Source: a virus
IMG/VR virus record: IMGVR_UViG_3300046804_001205
Location: 1 to 47,313 of that record
Strand: one strand, 5' to 3'
DNA: 47,313 nucleotides
A program made the position numbers and the translations under genes. Below the pieces are notes generated by a model. That model made no database searches. It was given only the letters and a program-made list of their open reading frames with translations, and was not told where the DNA came from. Of this stretch, positions 40,059 to 45,564 are shown in pieces; positions within the stretch are counted from its first letter, which is position 1, and every line of letters starts with the position of its first letter.

Positions 40059-40516
40059 TTGAATACGCTCAATTCAACGGTTCTTTGTGCTGTACCAGTG
40101 CTTCCAGGACCACCAGCAGTGATGGTAGGAACTCCAGTTGGACTTATAGTTCCAGCAAGAGAACCTTTATCTCCACCTAACTGAGTAGTAGAGTTGCTAT
40201 AAAGGTTGGGAGAAGCAATTGTTCCAGAAGCTGCCGACTGAGTGGTGACAACTGTATCAGCAGTAATTGAGGATTCACTGAAAGAAAATGCTGAACCATT
40301 GGTGTTGATAGCATAAGAACCAGCAGATCCAACTCCACCAAGAGTTGTTACGTTAATATTAGTACCAGAGACAGCATATTGCCCACCGACTCTAGTTGAT
40401 TGTACCGCCGCACCCTGAACGCTTAATTGTACTGAATCAACGATTTTATTAGTAATTTCACCAGCAAAAGCAGGAGTAGTGAAGAATAACGAAAAGGCTA
40501 GAAGAAGCTTTTTCAT
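40055..40516 (-). CDS. secreted beta-rich protein, first gene of minus-strand operon (153 aa)
   Basis: A classical signal peptide (MKKLLLAFSLFFTTPAFAG) precedes a Gly/Ser/Thr-rich beta protein. Residues 45-85 contain the shared module: SGTNINV, GGVGSAGSYAINTNGSAFSFSES. The C-terminal half (STTQLGGDKGSLAGTISPTG) is also repetitive and strand-rich. A minus-strand CTAAATA lies 24 nt upstream, so the operon appears late-expressed. It looks like a fibre-forming or surface protein. Curli- or pilin-like roles are only analogies. Confidence 0.7.
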   Translation of the reverse strand: MKKLLLAFSLFFTTPAFAGEITNKIVDSVQLSVQGAAVQSTRVGGQYAVSGTNINVTTLGGVGSAGSYAINTNGSAFSFSESSITADTVVTTQSAASGTIASPNLYSNSTTQLGGDKGSLAGTISPTGVPTITAGGPGSTGTAQRTVELSVFK

Positions 40517-40540
40517 TGTTCTAAAGATGATAACCTAGCT

Positions 40541-40547
40541 TATTTAG
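40541..40547 (-). promoter_or_regulatory. late promoter motif CTAAATA for minus-strand operon
   Basis: TATTTAG on the + strand reads CTAAATA on the minus strand, 24 nt upstream of the ATG at 40516. Confidence 0.6.
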
Positions 40548-40583
40548 GAGTAGACACTTTTTAAACTGTCACCTTGACAAAAC

Positions 40584-40590
40584 CTAAATA
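40584..40590 (+). promoter_or_regulatory. late promoter motif CTAAATA (+ strand)
   Basis: Divergent to the minus-strand motif, 37 nt away. The first + strand gene is the lysozyme at 40735. A hairpin at 40607-40635 lies between. Confidence 0.45.
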
Positions 40591-40606
40591 TTAACTTATT
40601 ATGAAC

Positions 40607-40635
40607 AAACCCACTTCTAAAGAGTGGGTTTTCTG
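40607..40635 (+). terminator. hairpin, possible terminator or attenuator
   Basis: AAACCCACT pairs with AGTGGGTTT around TCTAAAG, followed by TCTG, so the T tract is poor on this strand. On the other strand the AAAC side gives GTTTGTTC, also weak. Confidence 0.5.
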
Positions 40636-40675
40636 TTATGAGTCATTGAAGTGACCATTAGAGCCGTGGGGTCTG

Positions 40676-40705
40676 CCCTCTGAGAAGAGGGAAGTGCGCT
40701 TTCCC
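40676..40705 (+). ncRNA. structured leader with two alternative hairpins
   Basis: CCCTCT/AGAGGG around a GAGA (GNRA) tetraloop (40676-40691) shares its GGG with a second stem GGGAA/TTCCC (40689-40705), so the two cannot both form fully. It lies in the 218-nt gap between the divergent promoters and the GTG-started lysozyme, with no other gene in the gap. Confidence 0.4.
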
Positions 40706-40734
40706 TATACGGATGTAGAGTTCAATTAAAACTA

Positions 40735-41376
40735 GTGCAAAATTTCTTTACAGTAGCCCTGCCTCTTCTGGCAACGGTTACAACCAATGTGGCAACACTG
40801 CCTTCAGTGTTTCCTCCTCCCCCTGTGACTGGTCCCCAACCATTCTCTATTATTCGTGAGGAGCCTACATCAAAGACAGCGACCAAAGAGGTTGCTCCCG
40901 AAAAACCTAAAGAGACAAGGTTAATTTGTAAAGGGTGTAATGAAAATGAAAATGCTACTCTGGCATACTTCCAGAGCATTGGAGTTAAAGACAGAAACGC
41001 CCTTGCTACTATCATGGGCAACATTAAGCAAGAATCTACTTTCGTGCCTAATGTTTGTGAAGGTGGTAGTAGAAGGTCCTATCACTCCTGCTGGGGTGGT
41101 TATGGACTGATTCAATGGACATCTGCCAACAGATATTATGGATTGGGTGATTTTGCTAGAAGGAATGGTGGGTCACCATCATCTCTGGATACGCAACTTC
41201 GTTATCTTACAAACGAGGTCCAATGGCAAAAGATTGAGGAGAAGATGAAAACTCCTGGTAAATCAATTAATCGCTATATGGACTATGCGTATGATTGGAT
41301 CGGATGGGGGCATCACGGTGCTCGTACATCTTATGCACGTGAATATGCTTCCAAACTGATTCAGGTAGAAGTTTGA
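40735..41376 (+). CDS. phage tail-lysozyme-like peptidoglycan hydrolase with N-terminal hydrophobic segment (213 aa)
   Basis: The C-terminal domain (about 75-205) matches the phage tail lysozyme family: AYFQSIGVKDRNALATIMGNIKQES (catalytic Glu in QES), then WGGYGLIQWTSANRY and YLTNEVQW. The N terminus is hydrophobic (FFTVALPLLATVTTNVATLP), a signal or signal-anchor segment, and a Pro/Thr linker follows. The start is GTG at 40735, since no ATG is available before the hydrophobic segment. It is the second lysozyme of the window, with a different fold from the GH24 enzyme. Confidence 0.78.
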   Translation: MQNFFTVALPLLATVTTNVATLPSVFPPPPVTGPQPFSIIREEPTSKTATKEVAPEKPKETRLICKGCNENENATLAYFQSIGVKDRNALATIMGNIKQESTFVPNVCEGGSRRSYHSCWGGYGLIQWTSANRYYGLGDFARRNGGSPSSLDTQLRYLTNEVQWQKIEEKMKTPGKSINRYMDYAYDWIGWGHHGARTSYAREYASKLIQVEV

Positions 41377-41381
41377 TATAT

Positions 41382-41411
41382 AAGGGGAGTGCTGCAGAAC
41401 TCCCCTTTCTT
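41382..41411 (+). terminator. hairpin between lysozyme and next gene
   Basis: AGGGGAGT pairs with ACTCCCCT around GCTGCAGA, followed by TTTCTT directly before the ATG at 41412. It is terminator-like and might also limit the downstream ribosome site. Confidence 0.7.
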
Positions 41412-41804
41412 ATGTTTAAATTTGGAAAACAAAAACCAGATATAAAAAAATACGCTATAATAGGAATTGTATTATCTTCTCTTATAGCAGCACTCTCACA
41501 ATGTACAGGAGTATCTCAAGATGGACTTTGGGACTTACTGGATGAGATTCAAAGAAAATATTTCCCACAAACTATTCTTAATGAGTTTGTTATTAAAGAT
41601 CCTGAAAAACTGAATAGAAGAATCAAACGTGATGTTGATAGAGAGATTGATGAGGTTACACCCGAATATGACCGCATCATTAGAGAATCAATAAAGAAAC
41701 CTAGATATGTTGAGAAACCACCAGATGGCAGTGAGGCACAGAAATTGCTTGGTGGAGAAATGAGAATCTGTGCTCCTTGGGTTGACGACTGCCCCAAGGA
41801 CTGA
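41412..41804 (+). CDS. membrane-anchored protein after lysozyme (spanin-like position, 130 aa)
   Basis: One hydrophobic helix (about 13-32, YAIIGIVLSSLIAALSQC) follows a short basic start. The remainder is charged and helical (DEIQRKYFPQTILNEF, RRIKRDVDREIDEV) and ends in a Cys pair. The LSQC segment could be a lipobox, making it an outer-membrane spanin candidate, but the basic residues before it also fit a simple inner-membrane anchor. It follows the tail-lysozyme gene. The promoter of the tRNA cluster overlaps its 3' end. Confidence 0.65.
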   Translation: MFKFGKQKPDIKKYAIIGIVLSSLIAALSQCTGVSQDGLWDLLDEIQRKYFPQTILNEFVIKDPEKLNRRIKRDVDREIDEVTPEYDRIIRESIKKPRYVEKPPDGSEAQKLLGGEMRICAPWVDDCPKD

Positions 41805-41810
41805 TATAAT
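41782..41810 (+). promoter_or_regulatory. sigma70-like promoter for the tRNA cluster
   Basis: TTGACG (41782-41787), 17 nt, TATAAT (41805-41810), 14 nt before tRNA-Arg. The -35 box opens the loop of a CCTTGGG/CCCAAGG hairpin (41775-41799) within the preceding gene. Confidence 0.72.
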
Positions 41811-41824
41811 ATGAGAGTTCAAAT

Positions 41825-41898
41825 GACTCAGTAGCTCAGATGGATAGAGCATCTGCCTTCTAAGCAGTTGGTCGGGGGTTCAAGTCCCTCCTGAGTCG
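41825..41898 (+). tRNA. tRNA-Arg (anticodon UCU)
   Basis: 74 nt. GACTCAG pairs with CTGAGTC, anticodon loop CTTCTAA on a CTGC/GCAG stem, T loop TTCAAGT. CCA is not encoded. The codons AGA/AGG are frequent in the AT-rich phage genes here. Confidence 0.94.
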
Positions 41899-41988
41899 TT
41901 GCTACTTGCGCTGGAAAGATAAACCAGAATGCCGTAGCAAACTTGGAGAAGTGATCCTGCGGGTTCGCCCAAGAGCTCTCCTTCTCCT
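41899..41988 (+). ncRNA. structured spacer RNA between tRNA-Arg and tRNA-Asn
   Basis: Two stem-loops fill the 93-nt gap. TTGCTAC (41899) pairs with GTAGCAA (41934-41940), with an inner CTGG/CCAG. GGAGAAG (41945-41951) pairs with CTTCTCC (41981-41987) and encloses GGG-TTCG-CCC. T4 carries stable non-tRNA RNAs (C and D) in its tRNA cluster, so a comparable small RNA is plausible. No family is recognised. Confidence 0.45.
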
Positions 41989-41991
41989 CAT

Positions 41992-42063
41992 TCCCCCTTG
42001 GCGCAGCGGTAGCGCAAACGACTGTTAATCGTAGGGTCCCTGGTTCGAATCCAGGAGGGGGAG
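41992..42063 (+). tRNA. tRNA-Asn (anticodon GUU)
   Basis: 72 nt. TCCCCCT pairs with AGGGGGA, D arm GCGC, anticodon loop CTGTTAA, T loop TTCGAAT. CCA is not encoded. A start with T is unusual but the seven acceptor pairs are perfect. Confidence 0.92.
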
Positions 42064-42067
42064 CCTC

Positions 42068-42139
42068 GCCTCTGTAGCTCAGTGGTAGAGCAGCGGTTTT
42101 GTAAACCGCTGGTCGCAAGTTCGAATCTTGTCGGGGGCT
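42068..42139 (+). tRNA. tRNA-Thr (anticodon UGU)
   Basis: 72 nt. GCCTCTG pairs with CGGGGGC (two G-U pairs), D arm GCTC/GAGC, anticodon loop TTTGTAA on AGCGG/CCGCT, T loop TTCGAAT. Confidence 0.92.
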
Positions 42140-42140
42140 C

Positions 42141-42169
42141 TTGACATAATACTCATTATGTCATATACT
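42141..42169 (+). promoter_or_regulatory. sigma70-like promoter with operator-like palindrome
   Basis: TTGACA (42141-42146), 17 nt, TATACT (42164-42169). A perfect palindrome GACATAAT-ACTC-ATTATGTC (42143-42162) covers the -35 box and spacer. It would serve the stretch 42170-42321 with tRNA-Gly. Confidence 0.62.
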
Positions 42170-42249
42170 TCAAATGTCCGTGTGAAGTGAAGTGCGTGGG
42201 GTTCCGTGCCTGTGAAGGGAAACCTGAGGCTGGGTAAATCCTCACCATT
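42170..42249 (+). ncRNA. non-coding leader upstream of tRNA-Gly
   Basis: This 80-nt stretch between the promoter and tRNA-Gly has no ORF. It contains short self-complementary parts (for example GAAGTGAAGTGC and a CCTGAGGCTGG region) but no family was recognised. It is either a tRNA leader or a small RNA. Confidence 0.3.
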
Positions 42250-42321
42250 GCGGAGTTAGTTCAGTGGTAGAACGCTATCCTTCCAAGTTAGATGTCGTCG
42301 GTTCGAATCCGATACTCCGCT
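42250..42321 (+). tRNA. tRNA-Gly (anticodon UCC)
   Basis: 72 nt. GCGGAGT pairs with ACTCCGC, D arm GTTC/GAAC, anticodon loop CTTCCAA, T loop TTCGAAT. CCA is not encoded. Confidence 0.95.
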
Positions 42322-42331
42322 TCTTAAAAAC

Positions 42332-42350
42332 CTTAACCAAATCTTAGTTG
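42332..42350 (+). promoter_or_regulatory. Pho-box-like repeat at the porin promoter
   Basis: CTTAACCA-AAT-CTTAGTTG: two 8-mers spaced by 3 nt, the layout of cyanobacterial Pho boxes (PyTTAAPyPy(T/A) twice). The second repeat is degenerate. Its end overlaps the -35 box at 42348, where a PhoB-type activator would sit. Confidence 0.55.
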
Positions 42351-42377
42351 ACACATCTGATACGGTTATGATATTAT
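42348..42377 (+). promoter_or_regulatory. sigma70-like promoter for the porin
   Basis: TTGACA (42348-42353), 18 nt, TATTAT (42372-42377). The leader to the ATG at 42541 is about 155 nt and contains a hairpin and a late promoter. Confidence 0.68.
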
Positions 42378-42385
42378 ACCAATAT

Positions 42386-42413
42386 CTTAATCATCTTTTA
42401 AGATTTGATTAAG
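42386..42413 (+). repeat. hairpin in porin leader
   Basis: CTTAATC and GATTAAG enclose ATCTT/AAGAT: a 12-bp stem interrupted by TT on one side. The ascending arm also reads CTTAATCA-TCT-TTTAAGAT, a second Pho-box-like 8-3-8 pair, so the hairpin may be by-product of that repeat. Confidence 0.6.
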
Positions 42414-42417
42414 ACTC

Positions 42418-42425
42418 TATAAATA
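42418..42425 (+). promoter_or_regulatory. late promoter TATAAATA for the porin
   Basis: A perfect late consensus, 115 nt before the ATG at 42541. The gene thus has both a host-type promoter and a phage late promoter. Confidence 0.75.
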
Positions 42426-42540
42426 ATGCCGCATAACGGGTGCCCCAATTACTCGCACCATTATGTGACCCCATAATACCTAAGGTTTAGTCTATTAAAC
42501 CTTGTGTAAAATGTCGTTTAGTACTAAAAACAAACTCTTT

Positions 42541-44040
42541 ATGAAACTCAAACAACTGATGCTTGCACCTGTTGCTCTGGGAATGGTTGCTCCTGTTGCT
42601 GCGAATGCCGCAGACCTTAATATGGCAGCAGTCAACCAATACACCTCAGAACAAGCTACAAGCGTCACACAATTTACAGATGTCAAGCCTGGTGATTGGG
42701 CATATCAAGCCCTGGGCAATCTGATTGAAAAGTATGGTTGTATCGCTGGTATGACTGACAGCAAGTTTGCTGGTGGTCAAACTCTGACTCGTTTTGAGGC
42801 AGCAGCACTGCTGAACTCTTGCCTTGAGCGTGTAACCGAAAATACCGATGAACTTCAGCGTCTTGCTACTGATTTCGCCAAGGAACTGACTGTCATCCGT
42901 GGTCAAGTTGCCAAACTGGAAAAGAAAGTTGGCACTCTGGAAGCAATGCAGTTTTCCACTACCACCAAACTCAAAGGTGAAGCAACCTTCGTTCTGGGTG
43001 GTGTAGATGGTGCTCGTCTTGCTAACAGCAGCAATGTCGGCAACACTGCCTTCAACTATGACCTCCGCCTGAGTTTTGATACTTCCTTCACTGGTAAGGA
43101 TCTGCTCAAGACTCGTCTGCGTTCTGGTAACTTCTCCAGTCAACCCTTCGGTTCATCTTCCTCCCTGTTCAAACTGGATAAGGCAGAAACTTATGCGAAC
43201 ACGATGACTCTGGACCGTCTGTACTATCGCTTCCCTGCACTTGCTAAGGGCGTGTATCTGACTGCTGGTGCTCAGGTTCGTAACACCGAGATGGCTTGGA
43301 TTCCTTCTGCTTATAAGTCGGACATCCTGGACTTCTTCCAAGTTGCTGGTGCTCCTGGTGTCTATAACAAGGCAACTGGTTCTGGTTTCGGTGTAGAGTG
43401 GGCACAACCTGTTAAGAAAGGTAAGCCTGGATTTGTTGCTAACCTGAACTATGTTGCTCAGAATGGTAACGATTCTACCAAGGGTCAGTTTGAAGAAGAC
43501 GGTTCTCTGAACACTCTTGCTCAAGTTGGTTACCGTGCTCCTCAGTATGGTATCGCTTTCGGTTACCGATATGGTACTGAAGGAACTCGTGTTCGTAACT
43601 TCAATGCTATCGGTGGTGGTTCTGGTGCTCTTGCTGCTAATCAAACCTCCAACGGTTATGCTATCAACGCATACTGGCAACCCAAGAAGTCTGGTATCAT
43701 TCCTTCTGTGAGTGGTGCTTATGGTTGGAACACTGTAAGTCTATCTAACAATGTTCAGACTCCTCGTGGTGCCACCGATTCACAAACTTGGTTCGCTGGT
43801 CTTCAGTGGAGCGATGTGTTCGCCAAGGGTAATGCTGCTGGTTTTGCTATCGGTGCTCCTGGTAATGCTGCTTCTCTTCCCGATGATCAGAAAGCCATTA
43901 TGTGGGAAGCATTCTATCGTTACAAGGTTAGCGATGCCGTTAGTGTAACTCCTGCTGTGTTCTATGTGTCCAACAACCAAGGTCTGAAGCAAAATTCTTC
44001 AAACTATGGTGGTGTGATTCAGACAACCTTCAAGTTCTGA
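42541..44040 (+). CDS. cyanobacterial-type SLH porin (SomA/OprB-like)
   Basis: An outer-membrane porin of the cyanobacterial type. It has a signal peptide (MKLKQLMLAPVALGMVAPVAANA), an SLH domain (about 35-85, FTDVKPGDWAYQALGNLIEK, ..LTRFEAAALLNSCL) that anchors to peptidoglycan, a short coiled coil (LQRLATDFAKELTVIRGQVAKLEKKV), and a beta-barrel ending TTFKF. I chose the ATG at 42541 for the signal peptide; the ATG at 42511 would add ten residues. Codon use is rich in GC-third bases compared with neighbours, as in pstS, suggesting host origin. It likely lets phosphate through together with PstS. Confidence 0.88.
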   Translation: MKLKQLMLAPVALGMVAPVAANAADLNMAAVNQYTSEQATSVTQFTDVKPGDWAYQALGNLIEKYGCIAGMTDSKFAGGQTLTRFEAAALLNSCLERVTENTDELQRLATDFAKELTVIRGQVAKLEKKVGTLEAMQFSTTTKLKGEATFVLGGVDGARLANSSNVGNTAFNYDLRLSFDTSFTGKDLLKTRLRSGNFSSQPFGSSSSLFKLDKAETYANTMTLDRLYYRFPALAKGVYLTAGAQVRNTEMAWIPSAYKSDILDFFQVAGAPGVYNKATGSGFGVEWAQPVKKGKPGFVANLNYVAQNGNDSTKGQFEEDGSLNTLAQVGYRAPQYGIAFGYRYGTEGTRVRNFNAIGGGSGALAANQTSNGYAINAYWQPKKSGIIPSVSGAYGWNTVSLSNNVQTPRGATDSQTWFAGLQWSDVFAKGNAAGFAIGAPGNAASLPDDQKAIMWEAFYRYKVSDAVSVTPAVFYVSNNQGLKQNSSNYGGVIQTTFKF

Positions 44041-44061
44041 TAGTATCTCCGATACCATTTG

Positions 44062-44084
44062 ACCTCCCTTCGGGGAGGTTTTTT
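44062..44084 (+). terminator. rho-independent terminator after porin
   Basis: ACCTCCC pairs with GGGAGGT around TTCG, followed by six T. Confidence 0.92.
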
Positions 44085-44098
44085 GGTGTTGAGACTTA

Positions 44099-44117
44099 TT
44101 TAACCTCTTCTTAACTT
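44099..44117 (+). promoter_or_regulatory. Pho-box-like repeat upstream of pstS
   Basis: TTTAACCT-CTT-CTTAACTT: two 8-mers separated by 3 nt, close to the cyanobacterial Pho-box consensus. The box ends 8 nt before the pstS ATG, which leaves little room for a -10 box and leader, so function is uncertain. Confidence 0.5.
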
Positions 44118-44125
44118 TAACTACA

Positions 44126-45106
44126 ATGAAACTCAAACGTATTGCTGCTATTTCTTTGCTTGCTGCTGCTCCTGGTGCCGCACTTGCTGCTCCCGCCATT
44201 AACGGTGCTGGTGCCACCTTTCCTGCTCCAATCTACCAACGCTGGTTCCAAGACTATGCTGGTGCTACTGGCGACCGTGTAAACTATCAGTCCGTTGGTT
44301 CTGGTGCTGGTATTCGCCAGTTCGTTGCTGGAACCGTTGACTTTGGTGCTTCTGATGAACCTATCAAGGCAAAGGAAGCAGCAAAGGTAAAGCGTGGTGT
44401 TGTTCAAATTCCTATGATTGGCGGAACCATCGCTGTTGCTTATAACAAGCCTGGATGTAAACTGAAACTCACACAGAAACAGGTTGTTGATATTTTTGCT
44501 GGACGCATCAACGACTACAAGCAAGTTGGTTGTGCTGCTGGTAAGATGGTTGTTGTCCATCGTTCTGATGGTTCTGGAACAACTTTTGCTTTCACTAACT
44601 CTCTGGATGCTTTTGGCGGTTGGACTGCTGGTGTAGGTAAGTCCATCAACTGGCCCACTGGAATCGGTGCCAAGGGTAATGAAGGCGTTGCTGGAACCAT
44701 CAAGAATACTCCTGGTGGTATTGGTTATGTGAACACTGGTTTCGTCCGTGTGAACAAACTCCAAGCTGCTGTCCTCCAGAACAAGGCAGGTAACTTTGTT
44801 GGACCTTCTGCCGTGACTGGTGCTGCTGCTCTCAACAGCATCAAACTGGACCCTGTAACCCTTGCTGGTGAAGACCCCAACCCCAGCAACCCCCGTGCCT
44901 ATCCTATCTCCACTCTGACTTGGATTGTTGCTTATAAGAGTGGTTATGCTCCTGGCAGAGCAGAGGCAGTCCGTGACGCTCTGAACTATGCTCTAAGCAC
45001 GAAAGCACAAGGTCTTGCTGATGACCTGGGTTATGTTCCTCTTGCTGGTTCGGTTCTACATCGTGCCCGCTTGAAAGTCCAACAAGTTGGTCTAGGCGAG
45101 AAGTGA
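44126..45106 (+). CDS. pstS: PstS phosphate-binding protein
   Basis: The periplasmic phosphate-binding protein of the Pst ABC transporter (326 aa). A signal peptide (MKLKRIAAISLLAAAPGAALA) is followed by INGAGATFPAPIYQRWFQDY, SVGSGAGIRQFVAGTVDFGASDEPI and VVHRSDGSGTTFAFT, which hold the phosphate ligands in SphX/PstS proteins. It would raise phosphate uptake in an infected, P-limited cell, feeding the host transporter since no pstABC genes are present. Like the porin it looks host-derived in base composition. Terminators bound it on both sides. Confidence 0.95.
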   Translation: MKLKRIAAISLLAAAPGAALAAPAINGAGATFPAPIYQRWFQDYAGATGDRVNYQSVGSGAGIRQFVAGTVDFGASDEPIKAKEAAKVKRGVVQIPMIGGTIAVAYNKPGCKLKLTQKQVVDIFAGRINDYKQVGCAAGKMVVVHRSDGSGTTFAFTNSLDAFGGWTAGVGKSINWPTGIGAKGNEGVAGTIKNTPGGIGYVNTGFVRVNKLQAAVLQNKAGNFVGPSAVTGAAALNSIKLDPVTLAGEDPNPSNPRAYPISTLTWIVAYKSGYAPGRAEAVRDALNYALSTKAQGLADDLGYVPLAGSVLHRARLKVQQVGLGEK

Positions 45107-45114
45107 TACATAGA

Positions 45115-45139
45115 GGGGGTTGACAAGACCCCCCTTTTT
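45115..45139 (+). terminator. rho-independent terminator after pstS
   Basis: GGGGGT pairs with ACCCCC around TGACAAG, followed by CTTTTT. Confidence 0.9.
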
Positions 45140-45149
45140 AATGTATTAT
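45120..45149 (+). promoter_or_regulatory. sigma70-like promoter with -35 in terminator loop
   Basis: TTGACA (45120-45125) lies in the loop of the pstS terminator. After 18 nt comes TATTAT (45144-45149), 21 nt before the ATG at 45171. An AGGAGG ribosome binding site follows. Confidence 0.68.
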
Positions 45150-45170
45150 AGATAACGAGTTAGGAGGTCT

Positions 45171-45365
45171 ATGTCTCTTATTTCCCAGCGAGATAGACAA
45201 CTCGCTATTGAAGCACTAGTGTATTATCGTGATGATATACTTCGCAGAGAGCAAGCATTTAAAGATCTTGGTGTTTCTGATGTTCAATTAAATGATGCCG
45301 CTATGATGGAACTTAATGCTCTTATCAACTGGGTCAAATTAGAATATCAGAAGCATGAAAATTAA
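45171..45365 (+). CDS. small helical hypothetical protein (64 aa)
   Basis: The ATG is preceded by a near-perfect TTAGGAGG ribosome binding site, unusual in this phage. The product is an amphipathic helical protein (ISQRDRQLAIEALVYYRDDILRRE, AAMMELNALINWVKLEYQK). Its stop overlaps the next ORF. A sigma70-like promoter directly upstream indicates strong early expression. Function unknown. Confidence 0.75.
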   Translation: MSLISQRDRQLAIEALVYYRDDILRREQAFKDLGVSDVQLNDAAMMELNALINWVKLEYQKHEN

Positions 45366-45519
45366 TCTGTGGTATTGTGCTGATATGAAACAGTGGCGTT
45401 GGACTCTTACAGACGACCATCGCCCAGTCGTAAGGCAAGAGTCGGGTCAAAGAGAAAATCTACGAGATGCTATGAATGATGTAGCAAATACTGTAGAATA
45501 TATGTTAAGTCAATCTTGA
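45355..45519 (+). CDS. small hypothetical protein (54 aa)
   Basis: A 54-residue ORF starts 10 nt inside the previous gene: MKINLWYCADMKQWRWTLTD, then an acidic helical end (RENLRDAMNDVANTVEYML). It is rich in Trp near the N terminus. Proteins with WY....QWRWTLTD..RP..RQESGQRE are seen in cyanophages, so I judge it real. Function unknown. Confidence 0.7.
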   Translation: MKINLWYCADMKQWRWTLTDDHRPVVRQESGQRENLRDAMNDVANTVEYMLSQS

Positions 45520-45523
45520 CTTT

Positions 45524-45560
45524 AACACACTTCTTGTATAAATAATATAAGAAATGTGTT
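45524..45560. repeat. 12-bp inverted repeat flanking a late promoter
   Basis: AACACACTTCTT (45524-45535) and AAGAAATGTGTT (45549-45560) match at 11 of 12 positions. The loop contains TATAAATA. The right arm ends 4 nt before the HNH ATG, where a ribosome binding site would be. Confidence 0.8.
45537..45544 (+). promoter_or_regulatory. late promoter TATAAATA for HNH gene
   Basis: A perfect late consensus in the loop of the inverted repeat, 20 nt before the ATG at 45565. Confidence 0.82.
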
Positions 45561-45564
45561 ATTA

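Noticed and set aside
41828-42118. 96-codon minus-strand frame across the tRNA cluster
   Set aside because: It runs through three well-folded tRNAs, so it cannot be a credible gene.
42646-43680. Long minus-strand frames under the porin (165 and 175 codons)
   Set aside because: They are antisense shadows of a GC-third-rich gene.
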